A DNA stretch of 52,173 nt from an uncultured Lactobacillus sp. (GCF_910589175.1 NZ_CAJURR010000006.1:1-52173); one strand, 5' to 3'; positions 14,220 to 25,986 are shown, counted from the first letter of the stretch. Notes: a model not told the origin generated them from the sequence alone. A program made the numbers and translations.

Positions 14220-16238
14220 CTATTCATTTTCTTTGAGATAGTCATTAATTGCTCCTAAGAGCTTAACTTTAGCTTCTTCGATTGTTATTCCCTTAAGCTG
14301 AGTGGCGGCATTAGATAAGTGACCACCTCCGCCCAGTTTTTCCATAATTACTTGAACGTTGACATTACCCATTGAACGAGCTGAGATTCCAACTGCGTCT
14401 TTACTTCGTCTAGTCAATGCAAAACTAGCATCCACGTGTTCAAGAGATAAAGCTGTATCGGCTGCTTGAGCAGTAATAATGGGATCATAGATCTTATTTT
14501 CTTCACCTACTAAGAGAGCCATATCTGGTTCAATCATGTCAATCGTAGAAACGAGGTGACTTCTTTGCAAGTAATTATCGATATTTTCTTTCAAAAGTTC
14601 AGATACAACTTGCGTATCTGCTCCAATTGACCGTAAATAACTTGCTGCATCAAAAGTTCTAGTTCCAGTTCTCAAGGAGAATTCCTTTGAGTCGACTGTA
14701 ATACCAGCTAGCATAGCTGATGCTTCTAAATCAGTCAAGACACCTTCTCCGCCTTGAGGTTGGTATTCAATCATTTCAGTTACAAGCTCACAAGTCGAAG
14801 ATGCATACGGCTCAATGTATACCAGCATTGGATTTTCAGGGAATTCTTCTCCACGGCGGTGGTGATCAATAATAATTAATCGATTCTTCAACCGGTCGTA
14901 AAGTTCCGGATCATAAGTAATACTATACTTAGAATGATCTGTTAAAACTAGTAAGGACTCATCGGTTGCTTCTTCTAAAGCATCTTTAGGCGAAATAAAT
15001 ACATCTTTATCAATACCTGCAGCTTGCATTTTCGCAATTAAACGTCCTACGTCATAATTAACATGATCAACATCTAAAACAACACTAGCTTTTACACCAT
15101 GAATTCGAGCAATCTTTACAATTCCAATTGCGGATCCAATTGCATCTAGGTCAGGATTTCGATGTCCTTGAACAAAAACATGGTCAACGCCTTTAAATAA
15201 TTCTACCAAAGCCTGAGAAACCATTCGAGCTCTTACCCTAGTTCGTTTCTCCATTGGATTAGATTTTCCACCATAAAAATGTGCTTCGTGACCCGATTGC
15301 TTTACAACAACTTGGTCTCCACCACGTCCTAAAGCTAAATCTAAGTTAGATTGGGCTTGGTCAGCAATTTCATTTAGGCTTTCTGAGCCAAACGCAATCC
15401 CAATGGACAAGGTCAATGGCATATTCTTTCGACTTGATTCAGTTCTAACTTTATCCAAAATAGAGAACTTATCTTCTTCCATCTTGGCTAAATCATGCAT
15501 ATGCGTCAACAAAATAAAGTGATCTTCATCAATGCGTTTAAGATATGAGTTAAATTGTACCGCGTAATTGCTAAGAGCATTTTGGACATATGAGCTCATA
15601 TTTGTTAGGTTCTGATCACTCATAGATTGGCTTAATTCGTCATAATTATCAATAAATATTAAGCCAATTGCTAATCTCTCCTGCTTATATTTCTCCTCAA
15701 TATTGGCATAGCGCGTAATATCAAGTAAATATACGACACCCAAGTCATCTTGGACAACCATTTCAAACTTTCGGTCGCCCCATTTAATAATTTTATTTTG
15801 ATTGCTATTTGACTTAATAGCATCATCAACATATTTAGCTAACTCTTTATCTACTGACGAGATAGAAGAGCCAATAACATCTTTACCATGCAAATACATT
15901 TGCAGATAAGGATTAATCCATTGAATTTGTCGATCTTTATCATAAAGCATAATCCCGAGAGGCATTTTAATCATAGCCTCTTGTTCCCCACGCTTTATGC
16001 GGTATGAAAGATTAGCAGCATAATTATTAGTATTCCCAGCTAGAACATAAATTCCATATATTACAAAAATAATTGTTAAGATAAACAGCAGCACCATAGC
16101 AAGTCCAAAAAGTGGACTAATTAATGTCCCAATAATTTCCCCTAATAAGGATAAAACAAGGACAATAATCAATGATGCTGTTAAACGTGTATCTTTAACA
16201 AATTCAGGCAATTCTAATTTGCGTAAAAAGCCTTTCAT
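14220..16238 (-). CDS. gdpP: Cyclic-di-AMP phosphodiesterase GdpP
   Basis: This 672-residue membrane enzyme hydrolyses c-di-AMP to pApA and so sets levels of a second messenger controlling potassium and cell-wall homeostasis. It has two N-terminal TM helices (about 18-70), a degenerate PAS domain (about 85-160), a degenerate GGDEF (about 180-310) and a DHH/DHHA1 domain (about 340-660) with [13 protein letters not shown] and IIDHHRRGE as metal-binding motifs. The C-terminal GGGHLSNAA is the DHHA1 glycine motif. It is upstream of rplI and dnaB with a 2-base gap to rplI. Confidence 0.96.
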   Translation of the reverse strand: MKGFLRKLELPEFVKDTRLTASLIIVLVLSLLGEIIGTLISPLFGLAMVLLFILTIIFVIYGIYVLAGNTNNYAANLSYRIKRGEQEAMIKMPLGIMLYDKDRQIQWINPYLQMYLHGKDVIGSSISSVDKELAKYVDDAIKSNSNQNKIIKWGDRKFEMVVQDDLGVVYLLDITRYANIEEKYKQERLAIGLIFIDNYDELSQSMSDQNLTNMSSYVQNALSNYAVQFNSYLKRIDEDHFILLTHMHDLAKMEEDKFSILDKVRTESSRKNMPLTLSIGIAFGSESLNEIADQAQSNLDLALGRGGDQVVVKQSGHEAHFYGGKSNPMEKRTRVRARMVSQALVELFKGVDHVFVQGHRNPDLDAIGSAIGIVKIARIHGVKASVVLDVDHVNYDVGRLIAKMQAAGIDKDVFISPKDALEEATDESLLVLTDHSKYSITYDPELYDRLKNRLIIIDHHRRGEEFPENPMLVYIEPYASSTCELVTEMIEYQPQGGEGVLTDLEASAMLAGITVDSKEFSLRTGTRTFDAASYLRSIGADTQVVSELLKENIDNYLQRSHLVSTIDMIEPDMALLVGEENKIYDPIITAQAADTALSLEHVDASFALTRRSKDAVGISARSMGNVNVQVIMEKLGGGGHLSNAATQLKGITIEEAKVKLLGAINDYLKENE

Positions 16239-16313
16239 TGAAATTCCTTCCTGTTTATAGCATTAATATCATCAAAAATAATACACTGCATCACTTTATA
16301 TTATACATCAAAA

Positions 16314-16347
16314 AATGCTTGCTTATCATCTAAGCTAAGCAAGCATT
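16314..16347 (-). terminator. Terminator after corA
   Basis: A 12-bp stem, AATGCTTGCTTA/TAAGCAAGCATT, with a 10-base loop is followed on the minus strand by a T run. Its first arm overlaps the corA stop. Confidence 0.85.
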
Positions 16348-17263
16348 ACAGCATATTATGTCGACGTAGATACCAAAGCAAAATTGCCATTACAATAATT
16401 GAGCCAACAGTAATTATTACCCAATCAAATGGATTATGAAAAATAGGCAAATCAACATTCATCCCAAAGAATCCTGTTACAATTGTTGGAATTGTTAATA
16501 GCAGTGACCACACAGTCAAAAACTGCATGGTATTGTTCAAGTTATTATTCAGAATATTATTGGATGTCTTAGAAATTTCTTCAGTCACTTCACTATAAAT
16601 TTTGATCATTTGTGAAGATTGCTGAACTTCAATGATAATATCGTCACACATTTCCTCTTCAGAAGCATTCATATGAAGTCCTGATTTTTTGTTTTTTAGA
16701 CTTTCAAGCATCATTAGATTAGTTCTAATTGAGCTAGATAAGTAAACCAAACTTTTTTCAACTTGTGATAATTCTTGTAGATCTTTATTATGAATTCGCT
16801 CACTTAAGTTATTATCTAAAACCAGTCGTTGACTGTTTAGTTGGCTAAGTGCCCTTTGAAAGTATTTTGTAACAGCAAAAAGAATAGCAAAAATCAATTC
16901 CTTTTCACTATGAATATGCTCATCTGGTCGTTGCCTAAATTCTTCAATCATATAAGTTGTATCAGGAGAATGAACAGTAAAAAGCGTATGATCGACCATT
17001 AAAAACTTAATTGGTAAAGTTGTAAAATGATCTGCATCAGCTGTTGGCCAAACTGGAACATCGTAAACCAACAAATCACTGTTAGTAATATAATCATGAT
17101 CAAAGTGGGGACGTTCGTGAAGGTCGGTAATATAAGAGATAATTTCTGATGTCAAATCAAAATCATCTTTTAATAATCTAATATCATGATAGTCACAGTT
17201 ATAAATATCGTACCATTTGTAGTCAAAATCAATGTTTCCGGCTAGTTTTTGCTTAATAATCAT
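16346..17263 (-). CDS. corA: CorA-family divalent cation (Mg2+) channel
   Basis: This 305-residue protein has a large cytoplasmic N-terminal domain and two C-terminal TM helices (about 247-270 and 279-298). The signature GMN is present in FFGMNVD at the end of TM1. CorA pentamers import Mg2+ (or Co2+/Ni2+) down the membrane potential. The short C-terminus ends in basic YLRRHNML. It is a single-gene unit between the rpsR terminator and its own terminator. CorA subfamily members may differ in cation use. Confidence 0.9.
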   Translation of the reverse strand: MIIKQKLAGNIDFDYKWYDIYNCDYHDIRLLKDDFDLTSEIISYITDLHERPHFDHDYITNSDLLVYDVPVWPTADADHFTTLPIKFLMVDHTLFTVHSPDTTYMIEEFRQRPDEHIHSEKELIFAILFAVTKYFQRALSQLNSQRLVLDNNLSERIHNKDLQELSQVEKSLVYLSSSIRTNLMMLESLKNKKSGLHMNASEEEMCDDIIIEVQQSSQMIKIYSEVTEEISKTSNNILNNNLNNTMQFLTVWSLLLTIPTIVTGFFGMNVDLPIFHNPFDWVIITVGSIIVMAILLWYLRRHNML

Positions 17264-17310
17264 GACAATCCCTCCATTTACTTCTTTTATAATACCGCAA
17301 AAAACAAAAT

Positions 17311-17338
17311 AAAAAGAGTAGCATAAGCTACTCTTTTT
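17311..17338 (-). terminator. Terminator after rpsR
   Basis: A perfect 12-bp stem, AAAAAGAGTAGC/GCTACTCTTTTT, with loop ATAA closes the rpsF-ssb-rpsR operon. Confidence 0.88.
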
Positions 17339-17356
17339 ATTAATTGTGATCTGTTA

Positions 17357-17593
17357 TTAGTCTTCTGCGACGAATGGCAATAAGCCCATAACACGAGCTC
17401 TCTTAATAGCAACAGTCAACTTACGTTGATTCTTTGCGCTAGTGCCAGTGACACGACGTGGTAAGATCTTACCTCTTTCAGAGATAAAACGTTTCAACAA
17501 ATCAACATCCTTGTAGTCGATGTAGTCAATGTGGTTAGCTGCAATAAAGTCAACCTTACGACGACGACGGCCACCTCTTCTTTGTTGAGCCAT
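17357..17593 (-). CDS. rpsR: Small-subunit ribosomal protein bS18
   Basis: bS18, 78 residues, with a basic N-terminus ([14 protein letters not shown]) and the conserved core [18 protein letters not shown] and [13 protein letters not shown]. It binds with bS6 on the 30S platform. It is last in the rpsF-ssb-rpsR operon, 24 bases after ssb. Confidence 0.98.
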   Translation of the reverse strand: MAQQRRGGRRRRKVDFIAANHIDYIDYKDVDLLKRFISERGKILPRRVTGTSAKNQRKLTVAIKRARVMGLLPFVAED

Positions 17594-17617
17594 ATCAAAG
17601 ATCCTTTCTAATTAAAA

Positions 17618-18136
17618 TTAAAATGGGAGATCATCATCTGAGATGTCAATTGTGCTACCTGAATCTGCAAATGGATCTTGCGGTTTATTGCTTTCTCCAC
17701 TAGCAGGAGCATTATTCATGCTTGGTGCACTTGATCCACCGAAGTTATTGGTACTTGGAGCATTTCCTCCTTGAGGAGCAAAATTGCCCCCATTAGTCTG
17801 ACGATTTTCACGATCACGACGTGATTCTAGTAAAGAGAAATTATCAACAATGACTTCAGTCACGTATACTCTCTTACCGTCTTTATCATCGTACGTTCTA
17901 GTTTGAATCCGACCTTGAATACCAACTAATGAACCTTTTGAAGTAAAGTTAGCAAAATTTTCTGCTGCTTTACGCCAAATTACACAGTTGATGAAATCAG
18001 CACCACGTTCACCTTGACTATTGGTATATTGACGGTCAACAGCTAGAGTAAACGTAGCAACTGAGATTCCACTCCCGGTTGTACGTAAATCAGGATCACG
18101 TGTTAAACGGCCAACAAGTACAACATTATTAATCAT
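17618..18136 (-). CDS. ssb: Single-stranded DNA-binding protein
   Basis: SSB of 172 residues has an N-terminal OB-fold (1-108, starting [18 protein letters not shown]) and a flexible Gly/Asn/Gln-rich linker. It ends in the acidic tip DISDDDLPF, which docks replication and repair partners. It coats single-stranded DNA at the fork. Its place between rpsF and rpsR is conserved in Firmicutes. Confidence 0.98.
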   Translation of the reverse strand: MINNVVLVGRLTRDPDLRTTGSGISVATFTLAVDRQYTNSQGERGADFINCVIWRKAAENFANFTSKGSLVGIQGRIQTRTYDDKDGKRVYVTEVIVDNFSLLESRRDRENRQTNGGNFAPQGGNAPSTNNFGGSSAPSMNNAPASGESNKPQDPFADSGSTIDISDDDLPF

Positions 18137-18169
18137 ACTTTTGTCCCCTTCCTAATTCACGAAAACAAA

Positions 18170-18466
18170 TTACTTGTCTAATTTTACAGTCATTGAACGT
18201 AAAATTTGGTTATCAATACGAGAAAGACGACCAAATTCATCAACTGGTTCAGAGTTTTCTGCAACGAAAGTCATAATGTGATAAGTACCTTCACGGTATT
18301 TTTCAATTTCGTATGCGAAACGTCTCTTACCCCAATCTTTAGATTCAAGTTCTTCAGCACCGTTGTCAGTAACAACTTTATCGAAACGATCGATCAATGC
18401 TTTCTTTGAATCTTCGTCAATATCAGGCTTGATGATGTAAGTAACTTCGTACTTAGTTTTTGCCAT
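18170..18466 (-). CDS. rpsF: Small-subunit ribosomal protein bS6
   Basis: bS6, 98 residues, starts [18 protein letters not shown] and contains the conserved [10 protein letters not shown] and YHIMTF segments of the ferredoxin-like fold. It pairs with bS18 on 16S rRNA. It is first in the rpsF-ssb-rpsR operon and has GGAGGTG upstream of the ATG. The 5' leader contains hairpins that may be the S6:S18 autoregulatory site. Confidence 0.98.
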   Translation of the reverse strand: MAKTKYEVTYIIKPDIDEDSKKALIDRFDKVVTDNGAEELESKDWGKRRFAYEIEKYREGTYHIMTFVAENSEPVDEFGRLSRIDNQILRSMTVKLDK

Positions 18467-18495
18467 AATAATTGCACCTCCTCTTGGACTAAATG

Positions 18496-18540
18496 GTTCT
18501 TGTTAAAACCAAGAACAAGGAGTAATGAATAATATTACTC
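18496..18540 (-). promoter_or_regulatory. rpsF 5' leader hairpins, possible S6:S18 control site
   Basis: Upstream of rpsF two inverted repeats lie in the leader: GTTCTTG/CAAGAAC (18496-18516) and GAGTAAT/ATTACTC (18520-18540). Autoregulation of rpsF leaders by the S6:S18 complex is known in bacteria. I cannot confirm the consensus bulge here, so the assignment is tentative. Confidence 0.35.
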
Positions 18541-18561
18541 ACAATGCTTGATTTTATCACA

Positions 18562-18652
18562 TAAATAAAAAATTACCAAATATTTTTTCACATGATCCTG
18601 AGTTTTATTACTCAATTATTATTACGCAAAAAATTTGGTAATTTTTTATTTA
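18562..18652 (-). terminator. Long inverted repeat ending the gyrA transcript
   Basis: Arms of about 25 bases (18562-18587 and 18627-18652, centred on TTTGGTAATT and its complement) are almost perfectly complementary, with one extra base. They enclose about 39 bases that contain a smaller hairpin TGAGT/ACTCA. The structure begins right after the gyrA stop and would form a large AU-rich stem with U runs. Confidence 0.6.
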
Positions 18653-21142
18653 TTAATTTTCTTTTACTGGTTCTTCTGCAGTAGTGGTTTCTTCGGCTTC
18701 ATCACTAGCTTTAGGAACGGCAGTAATACTTGCTACTTGCGCACCATCGTCAACCTTGATTAAACGTACACCCAATGTAGCTCTTCCAGTTTGAGAAACA
18801 TCGTCCACATCAAATCGAATCATGACTCCCGCACTGGTAATTAACATAATATCTTCATCGCCATTAACTACTGTTACACCAGCTAAAGGACCATTCTTTT
18901 CAGTAATGTTTGCAGTCTTAATTCCTTTACCACCGCGTCCCTTAACTGGGTATTCAGAAGCTGCAGTACGTTTTCCATATCCTTTTTCAGAAATTACTAA
19001 TACTTCTGAATCAGGTTCTAGAATATCAGATCCAACAACATAGTCATTATCTCTTAGATTGATTCCGCGTACACCGGCTGCTGTTCTTCCCATAGAACGA
19101 ACATCTTTTTCATTAAAGGTAACTGCATAGCCTAAATGGGTACCGATAAGAATATTTTGTTTTCCATCAGTAGTTAAAACATTATTCAGTTCATCCCCAT
19201 CTCGCAAAGTTAAAGCAATTAAACCACTGCGACGAATATTTTGGAACTCACTAACTTTTGTTCTCTTAACTGTTCCCATCTTGGTAACAAAGAATAAGTA
19301 ATTATCATCGGCTCCTTCAGGTACATTGATTACGGCTTGAATCTTTTCGCCTTTATCAAGTTCCAAAAGGTTAACTATTGGTAATCCCTTAGCATTTCTT
19401 CCAAATTCTGGAATTTCATAGGCTTTCTTTGAGTAAACCTTACCTAAGTTAGTGAAGAACAGTAAGAAGTCGTGGGTACTTGAGAAGATTAAATGGTTGA
19501 TGAAATCATCATCTTGCACTCCCATTCCCTTTATTCCACGTCCACCACGGTTTTGTACCTTGAATTCATCCGCTGGCATACGCTTAATGTAGCCATTGTG
19601 AGTTAGAGTTAAAAGAACATCTTTTTGTTCAATTAAATCTTCATCTTCAATTGAAACTGCTTCGCCTTCAGCAATCTTAGTGCGACGATCATCCCCAAAA
19701 CGCTTTTGAATATCAAGTAACTCATTGTAAATAATTTCATCAATTCGTTCTGGTTTAGCTAAGATATCTTTGTAATCTGCTATTTTTGCTTGCAAATCCT
19801 GATATTCAGCTTCAATTTTATCGCGCTCTAAACCTGTTAAACGAACCAATCTCATATCTAAAATAGCTTGAGATTGACGATCGTCTAAACCAAAGTTTTG
19901 AATTAATTGGGCCTTAGCAATATCACTATTTTGTGAACCGCGAATAATCTTAATGATTTCATCAATATGATCGAGGGCAATTCTTAATCCAGCTAAAATA
20001 TGTGCTCTAGCTTCAGCTTTCTTTAACTCAAACTTAGTTCTGCGAGTAATAACATCTTCTTGGTGGTGAAGATAGTACTCAAGCATTTGCTTCAAAGTTA
20101 AGAAATGTGGGGCACCATTAACAATGGCCACCATATTCATTCCGAAGTTTGCTTGCATTTGGGTTTCTTTAAATAAATTATTCAAAACCACACTAGCACT
20201 TGCGTCACGGCGAATATCAATAGTAATTCTCATACCAGTCTGGTCTGATTCATCCCGTACACCAGTAATACCATCAATTGTCTTTTCACGAGCTAAATCA
20301 GCTATCTTTTTAACTAATTCAGCTTTATTTACTAGGTAAGGCAATTCCGTAACTACAATTCGCTCACGGCCATTTTTTTCAGTCTCAATTTCGGTCTTTG
20401 CCCGAACAACGATATTCCCTTTTCCTGTTTCATAGGCGCGGTAAATACCTCCGCGTCCCATCACAATTCCCCCAGTTGGGAAATCAGGCCCAGGAATCAC
20501 CTTCATTAAATCTTTAGTAGTAATATCGGGATTATCCATCAACATGTGAATGCCTCGAATTACTTCTGCCAAATTATGTGGTGGAATATTTGTTGTCATA
20601 CCAACGGCGATACCACTGGCACCATTAACAAGTAAATTAGGAATTCTTGCTGGCAATACTACTGGTTCATTTTCTGTATCATCGTAGTTACGTTGCCAAT
20701 CAATAGTTTCTTTATTGATATCACGAAGCATTTCAACCGCAATCTTACTCATTTTTGCCTCAGTATAACGCATTGCGGCTGGCTCATCCCCATCGACAGA
20801 ACCAAAATTTCCGTGTCCATCAACTAGCATATAACGATATGAAAAGTCTTGAGCCATGTGGGCCATAGCTAGATAAATTGAGGAGTCACCATGCGGGTGA
20901 AACTTACCCATAACTTCTCCAACAATTCTGGCACTTTTCTTATATTGCTTATCTGGTGTAACTCCTAATTCATGCATTCCGTAAAGAATACGACGTTGTA
21001 CAGGCTTTAAACCATCTCGAACATCTGGTAAGGCACGAGCCACAATAACTGACATAGCGTAGTCTAAGAAGGATGTACGCATGGTATGGGTTAAATCAAC
21101 ATTACGTATTCTGTGATCTTGAGGTTGATTTTCGTTAGCCAT
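18653..21142 (-). CDS. gyrA: DNA gyrase subunit A
   Basis: GyrA, 829 residues, breaks and rejoins DNA in the gyrase tetramer that introduces negative supercoils. The N-terminal winged helix carries the catalytic tyrosine in the [10 protein letters not shown] segment (Tyr about 123), and the quinolone-resistance region reads [21 protein letters not shown] with Ser and Glu/Tyr in usual places. The C-terminal beta-pinwheel includes the GyrA-box-like [10 protein letters not shown]. An acidic tail (EEPVKEN) ends it. It follows gyrB after 10 bases. Confidence 0.98.
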   Translation of the reverse strand: MANENQPQDHRIRNVDLTHTMRTSFLDYAMSVIVARALPDVRDGLKPVQRRILYGMHELGVTPDKQYKKSARIVGEVMGKFHPHGDSSIYLAMAHMAQDFSYRYMLVDGHGNFGSVDGDEPAAMRYTEAKMSKIAVEMLRDINKETIDWQRNYDDTENEPVVLPARIPNLLVNGASGIAVGMTTNIPPHNLAEVIRGIHMLMDNPDITTKDLMKVIPGPDFPTGGIVMGRGGIYRAYETGKGNIVVRAKTEIETEKNGRERIVVTELPYLVNKAELVKKIADLAREKTIDGITGVRDESDQTGMRITIDIRRDASASVVLNNLFKETQMQANFGMNMVAIVNGAPHFLTLKQMLEYYLHHQEDVITRRTKFELKKAEARAHILAGLRIALDHIDEIIKIIRGSQNSDIAKAQLIQNFGLDDRQSQAILDMRLVRLTGLERDKIEAEYQDLQAKIADYKDILAKPERIDEIIYNELLDIQKRFGDDRRTKIAEGEAVSIEDEDLIEQKDVLLTLTHNGYIKRMPADEFKVQNRGGRGIKGMGVQDDDFINHLIFSSTHDFLLFFTNLGKVYSKKAYEIPEFGRNAKGLPIVNLLELDKGEKIQAVINVPEGADDNYLFFVTKMGTVKRTKVSEFQNIRRSGLIALTLRDGDELNNVLTTDGKQNILIGTHLGYAVTFNEKDVRSMGRTAAGVRGINLRDNDYVVGSDILEPDSEVLVISEKGYGKRTAASEYPVKGRGGKGIKTANITEKNGPLAGVTVVNGDEDIMLITSAGVMIRFDVDDVSQTGRATLGVRLIKVDDGAQVASITAVPKASDEAEETTTAEEPVKEN

Positions 21143-21152
21143 CTAAAGCCTC

Positions 21153-23120
21153 CTAAGCATCTAAATTCTCAACGTATTTAGCGTTCTTTTCAATAAATTC
21201 TCGTCTTGGACCTACTTCATTACCCATCAAGAGGTCAAATATCTTGTCAGCATCTTCAGCATATTCAGGACTTACTCGATCTAAACGACGATTTTCTGGG
21301 TTCATGGTAGTTTCCCATAATTGCTCTGGGTCCATTTCCCCTAGTCCCTTATAACGTTGAACAACTGGTTTAGGACTTGGTTGCAAGGTACCTAAGTAAT
21401 CATGCAATTCTTCATCCGTATCGAGATATTTCTCTACTTTCCCTTGACGAACTTGATATAGAGGTGGACGAGCAATGTAAACATATCCTTTTTCAATCAT
21501 TGGACGCATGTAGTTGTAAAAGAGAGTCAAAAGCAGAGTTCTAATGTGAGCCCCATCGACATCGGCATCTGTCATGATGATCAACTTATGATATCTTGCC
21601 TTTGAAACATCAAAATCAGCACCAAATCCTGTACCTAAAGCGGTAAAGAGGGATCTAATTTCTTGGTTAGCAAGTATTCTATCCATTGAAGCTTTTTCAA
21701 CATTCAGGATCTTACCTCTAATTGGCAAAATTGCCTGCGTTAAACGAGAACGTCCTTGCTTTGCGGATCCACCGGCAGAGTTACCCTCAACGATAAATAA
21801 CTCTGAAATACTTGGGTCATTACTGGTATTGTCAGCTAGTTTTCCTGGCAAGTTAGCAATTTCAAGTCCTGACTTCTTACGTGTAACTTCACGTGCACGC
21901 TTAGCAGCAGTTCTAGCTCTTTCAGCAAGCTGTCCTTTTTCAACAATCTTACGACCAACAGAAGGGTTTTCCATTAAGAAACGACTAAACGTTTCTGAAA
22001 ATGCTCGGTCTACTGCAGTTCTGGCATCTGAGTTTCCAAGCTTAGTCTTAGTCTGACCTTCAAACTGAGGATTAGGGTGCTTAACCGATACAACTGCTGT
22101 AATCCCTTCACGAATATCCTCACCAGATAAGTTGTCATCTTTATCTTTTAAGATTTTAGCCTTATGAGCGTAATCGTTAACTACACGAGTTAAAGCGGTC
22201 TTAAAGCCTGCTTCGTGCATCCCACCTTCATAAGTATGAATATTGTTTGCAAAGGTCATTAAAGTTGTCTTATAGCCATTGGTGTATTGCAAGGCAACTT
22301 CAACATCAATTCCTTCATAATTACCTTCAACATAGATTGGTTCATCAAATAATACTTCTTGACCTTTGTTTAAAAAGGCAACGTATTCTTTGATCCCGCC
22401 TTCAAAATGGTAAACATCAGTCTCAGCACTTTCTTTACGCTTATCGGTAAAGGTTAATTTTAAGCCCTTGTTTAAGAAAGCAAGTTCACGAATTCTATTC
22501 TTTAAAATTTTATCGTCAAAAGTTGTAGTTTCTGTAAAAATATCTGGATCAGGATAGAACCGAACGGTCGTTCCATGTTCTTCAAGAGGTACAGTACCAA
22601 CTTGTTTCATTTCGTCTACTACACGGCCATGATCAAAAGAAATTGCATATTTCTTTCCATCTCTCATAACTGTAACATCAAGTTTAGTTGAGAGGGCGTT
22701 TACTACAGAAGCACCAACACCGTGAAGACCACCAGATACTTTATATCCGCCACCGCCGAATTTACCACCAGCATGCAAAACAGTAAATACAGTTTCTAGG
22801 GCTGGACGACCTGTTTTAGCTTGAATATCAACCGGAATACCACGTCCATCATCTTGGACTGTAACACTGCCATCTTCATTAACAGTGACTTCAATCTTAG
22901 TTGCAAAACCTGCTAATCGTTCGTCAATACTATTATCAATAATTTCCCAAACAAGGTGGTGTAAGCCTTGGCTACTGGTTGAGCCAATGTACATACCTGG
23001 GCGTTTTCTAACTGCTTCAAGTCCACCTAGAACTTGAATTTGACTTGCGTTATAAGTATCAGCACGCTTTTCAAAATCTTTAGCTTTATTTAATGCTGCC
23101 TTGCTCTTATCTTCTGCCAT
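21153..23120 (-). CDS. gyrB: DNA gyrase subunit B
   Basis: GyrB of 655 residues provides the ATPase of gyrase. It has a GHKL domain ([30 protein letters not shown]), a transducer, and a TOPRIM domain with [13 protein letters not shown] and [14 protein letters not shown]-driven strand passage by the A2B2 enzyme maintains supercoiling. It directly follows recF with no gap and precedes gyrA, the canonical origin-region order. Confidence 0.98.
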   Translation of the reverse strand: MAEDKSKAALNKAKDFEKRADTYNASQIQVLGGLEAVRKRPGMYIGSTSSQGLHHLVWEIIDNSIDERLAGFATKIEVTVNEDGSVTVQDDGRGIPVDIQAKTGRPALETVFTVLHAGGKFGGGGYKVSGGLHGVGASVVNALSTKLDVTVMRDGKKYAISFDHGRVVDEMKQVGTVPLEEHGTTVRFYPDPDIFTETTTFDDKILKNRIRELAFLNKGLKLTFTDKRKESAETDVYHFEGGIKEYVAFLNKGQEVLFDEPIYVEGNYEGIDVEVALQYTNGYKTTLMTFANNIHTYEGGMHEAGFKTALTRVVNDYAHKAKILKDKDDNLSGEDIREGITAVVSVKHPNPQFEGQTKTKLGNSDARTAVDRAFSETFSRFLMENPSVGRKIVEKGQLAERARTAAKRAREVTRKKSGLEIANLPGKLADNTSNDPSISELFIVEGNSAGGSAKQGRSRLTQAILPIRGKILNVEKASMDRILANQEIRSLFTALGTGFGADFDVSKARYHKLIIMTDADVDGAHIRTLLLTLFYNYMRPMIEKGYVYIARPPLYQVRQGKVEKYLDTDEELHDYLGTLQPSPKPVVQRYKGLGEMDPEQLWETTMNPENRRLDRVSPEYAEDADKIFDLLMGNEVGPRREFIEKNAKYVENLDA

Positions 23121-24245
23121 TTAACTCTCCTTTGTACTGATCGTTCCAGCAGAAATGTGATAGACCTTAGGTTCTTTCACGATTTCCCAAGAAATACCTT
23201 CTAAATCTGTTGTTGTGATAAAAGTTTGCGTTTTTCCATGAATATAATTCAGTAAACTGCTCTGTCTTCGATGATCTAATTCGCTCATTACATCATCTAA
23301 AAGTAAAATTGGATACTCTTGTGTCAATTCATGTACTAATTGAATTTCAGCCAACTTTACACTTAAAGAAATCGTCCGTTGTTGTCCCTGAGATGCAAAA
23401 TCATGGGCATTTTTATCGTTAATTAAAAAATCCAAGTCATCTCGATGGGGGCCACTTAAAGTAGTGCCCTTTCGAATTTCATTAGGACGATTTTTTTTAT
23501 AGCTAGTAATAACTTTTTGATAAATGGTCTCTACATCATCATCTGGGGTAATTTCCTTAACTGATGGACGATAAAAAATCTGTAATTTTTCAGCTTGACC
23601 ACTAATCTCGCTATGAGCAATTTGAGCATATGAATTAAGTTTTTGGATATATTTAATTCTTTTCGAAATTATCTCTGCTGCAATTCCTGCCAGCTGATCT
23701 GACAAGACATCTAAAAAAACTAGATCATTGGCCTTTTTTATGCTCAATTGCTTCAAGTAATTATTTCTTTGTTGCAGTACCTGACGATACTGACTTAGAA
23801 AATATAGATATTCTGAATTTATTTGCCCAAACTCTAAGTCCATAAAACGTCTTCTAATTGATGGAGCTCCTTTAACCAGTGCTAGGTCTTCGGGAGAAAA
23901 CAAAATTGCATTCATTTGTCCTACATAAGCGGAAAGCTTCTTTTGCTCGAGTCTATTTACCCAAGCCTTTTTTCCGTTTGGTGTTAGACGCAATTTAAGC
24001 TCTACTTCTAATTGACTTTTATGAACTTTTCCTTGTAAGCCAGCAAATTTGCTTCCAAAACGAATTAATTCTTTATCGCTATTTGTTCGATGAGATCGAG
24101 TTAGGGCCAAAAAATAAATCGCCTCAAGTAAATTAGTTTTTCCCTGGGCGTTTGGACCAATAAAAATATTTACATGAGGGTCAAAATTTATCTTTAGTTC
24201 TTCAAAATTTCTAAAATCTTTTAATTCAAAGTTTGCAAGATACAT
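23121..24245 (-). CDS. recF: DNA replication and repair protein RecF
   Basis: RecF, 374 residues, is an SMC-like ATPase that helps load RecA at single-strand gaps. Visible are Walker A GPNAQGKT (30-37), the signature [16 protein letters not shown] and Walker [14 protein letters not shown]. It begins at ATG 24245, 3 bases after the yaaA stop, and its stop abuts gyrB. Confidence 0.97.
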   Translation of the reverse strand: MYLANFELKDFRNFEELKINFDPHVNIFIGPNAQGKTNLLEAIYFLALTRSHRTNSDKELIRFGSKFAGLQGKVHKSQLEVELKLRLTPNGKKAWVNRLEQKKLSAYVGQMNAILFSPEDLALVKGAPSIRRRFMDLEFGQINSEYLYFLSQYRQVLQQRNNYLKQLSIKKANDLVFLDVLSDQLAGIAAEIISKRIKYIQKLNSYAQIAHSEISGQAEKLQIFYRPSVKEITPDDDVETIYQKVITSYKKNRPNEIRKGTTLSGPHRDDLDFLINDKNAHDFASQGQQRTISLSVKLAEIQLVHELTQEYPILLLDDVMSELDHRRQSSLLNYIHGKTQTFITTTDLEGISWEIVKEPKVYHISAGTISTKES

Positions 24246-24248
24246 CGG

Positions 24249-24464
24249 CTACTCTGAAATAAATTCATACTCTTCTCCAGCCAAGTTTAGTACATCTCCA
24301 GGATGTATTTTCTTTCCACGGCGATTTTCTACTTCACCGTTCAACTTAACAGGATTTTCTTTTAGATACCATTTAGCTTGACCACCAGAAGATATTACAC
24401 TCTCTTCTTTTAAAAACTGAGCCAGCGTAATATATTCTCCCTTAATTGTGAATTTTTTGATAAT
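24249..24464 (-). CDS. yaaA: S4-domain RNA-binding protein YaaA, with non-standard start
   Basis: Between dnaN and recF an open frame encodes about 71 residues reading KKFTIKGEYITLAQFLKEE near the start and GKKIHPGDVLNLAGEEYEF near the end, the S4-like protein always found between dnaN and recF. It probably binds RNA or ribosomes. The frame has no ATG, GTG or TTG before the conserved region: an upstream in-frame TGA at about 24482 is followed only by ATT (24464) or ATC (24461) as possible starts. An ATG (about 24474) in the neighbouring frame would be joined by loss of one G in a GGGG run, giving MGDIIKKFT. Either a rare start codon or a one-base indel explains this. Confidence 0.8.
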   Translation of the reverse strand: MIKKFTIKGEYITLAQFLKEESVISSGGQAKWYLKENPVKLNGEVENRRGKKIHPGDVLNLAGEEYEFISE

Positions 24465-24642
24465 ATCACCCCATTTACCTTGTCATACCTAGTCATTATA
24501 CCGTTTTTTTATGTGAAATTCAATTTTATGACGTATTGTAGCCTTTTTTAAGCCGCTTTATTCCAATTTAATATGACTATACTTAACTGGATGAAAATTC
24601 GCTTAATCAGCCTAAATTTAGCTTTTAAATACAATGCACGAA

Positions 24643-24670
24643 AAAAAGAGCTACAAAAGTAGCTCTTTTT
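24643..24670 (-). terminator. Terminator after dnaN
   Basis: A perfect 12-bp stem, AAAAAGAGCTAC/GTAGCTCTTTTT, with an AAAA loop lies at the end of dnaN, separating it from yaaA-recF. Confidence 0.85.
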
Positions 24671-24675
24671 ACAAA

Positions 24676-25806
24676 CTAAAATGTTCTAACTGGTGTAATT
24701 AATTGAGTAAAGTTGACATCTTGTTTTGCCGGTATCACCGTAAATGGTCTTAGCGGCTGAGTAAAGTTCATAACAATTGAATCAGTAATAGAAGCACGTA
24801 AAGCTTCTCTTAGATAATCAGGGTTGAAGGAAATGGTTAATCCCTCTCCTTCAAGATTCTTAAAGCTAATTTCTTCTTCCACATTTCCGATCTCAGGTGA
24901 ATCACCTTGGAGTTTCACCAATTGATTTTGAACATCTAGAGTCATTTTAACGACATTGTTGCGGCTTTCGTGAGTAAGAAGACTGGCACGTTCAAGAGAA
25001 CGAGCTAAAACTGGTAATTCAAATTCAACTGAAGTTGTAGATTCAGTTGGAATTAAACGATCAGTGTCTGGATACTGTCCATCAAGTAAACGTGAATAGA
25101 AGGCAATGTTTCCAACTTCAAATAAAACTTGGTTTTCACCAGGATTTACTGTAATTTCGGGATCACTTTCTCCGATAATTCGGGATAATTCAACTAAGCT
25201 CTTTCCTGGAATAATTAAGTCAGTACTGGTTTGAGGACCATTTTCTAGAGAAATTTGACGTTGAGATAGTCGGTGACTGTCGGTAGCAACTGCCTTAATT
25301 GATGAATTACTGAAAATAAAGTTAACCCCAGTTAAAGTTGGTCTGCTTTCTTGAGTAGCGACTGCAAAAACAGTTTCATTAATAATTTCTCTAAATGTTT
25401 TACCGGAAATCTTAAAGGATGCATCAGTAGAAATTTCTGGTAAGTGTGGATAATTGTTTGCATCTAAACCGTTAATCATGAATTCGGTATTTTCAGAAAC
25501 AATCTTTGTTTGGAAACTTTCTTTTACTTCAAATGAAAAATCTTTACCAGGTAATTTTTTTACAATTTCACTGAAAAAGCGTGCTGGTAAAACGATCGAT
25601 CCCGTTGATTGAACAATTAGATCATCGTTTACTGGGATTTGAATTTCAATAGAAATGTCAGTATCACTACCGGTTAAAGTAAGCATCTCATCTGTAAGGG
25701 TAAGTTTTATACCGCTTAATATTGGAATAGTAGCACGTGAAGAAATTGCACGCATAGCATTATTTAGGTTTTCGAGGAATAAATTACGATTAATTGTAAA
25801 CTGCAT
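24676..25806 (-). CDS. dnaN: DNA polymerase III beta subunit (sliding clamp)
   Basis: DnaN, 376 residues, forms the ring that tethers polymerase III to DNA. Three repeated clamp domains are recognisable, with MQFTINRNLFLENLNNAMRA at the start and the C-terminal LITPVRTF typical of the family (PVR-type end). AGGAGGT lies 5 bases before the ATG. It is downstream of dnaA with 180 bases between, containing two DnaA boxes. Confidence 0.98.
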   Translation of the reverse strand: MQFTINRNLFLENLNNAMRAISSRATIPILSGIKLTLTDEMLTLTGSDTDISIEIQIPVNDDLIVQSTGSIVLPARFFSEIVKKLPGKDFSFEVKESFQTKIVSENTEFMINGLDANNYPHLPEISTDASFKISGKTFREIINETVFAVATQESRPTLTGVNFIFSNSSIKAVATDSHRLSQRQISLENGPQTSTDLIIPGKSLVELSRIIGESDPEITVNPGENQVLFEVGNIAFYSRLLDGQYPDTDRLIPTESTTSVEFELPVLARSLERASLLTHESRNNVVKMTLDVQNQLVKLQGDSPEIGNVEEEISFKNLEGEGLTISFNPDYLREALRASITDSIVMNFTQPLRPFTVIPAKQDVNFTQLITPVRTF

Positions 25807-25947
25807 CGTTTACCTCCTGTGAAGTTATATGTACGTTGTTTTATTTAATTATATATTTAAATACTTAGAAGTAGTAGTAGGGCCAGTGGAATCTGTGGGA
25901 AAGTAGTCAAACACCTGAATAAAACGGACTTTTGCATGTTTAATAAA

Positions 25948-25974
25948 TGTGGACAAAATTAAAAGTTATCCACA
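25948..25974. promoter_or_regulatory. DnaA boxes between dnaA and dnaN
   Basis: TTATCCACA (25966-25974, perfect) and an inverted TTGTCCACA (25948-25956, one mismatch) lie just beyond the dnaA stop. They may extend the origin or control dnaN. Confidence 0.7.
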
Positions 25975-25986
25975 TGTTATTAACTT

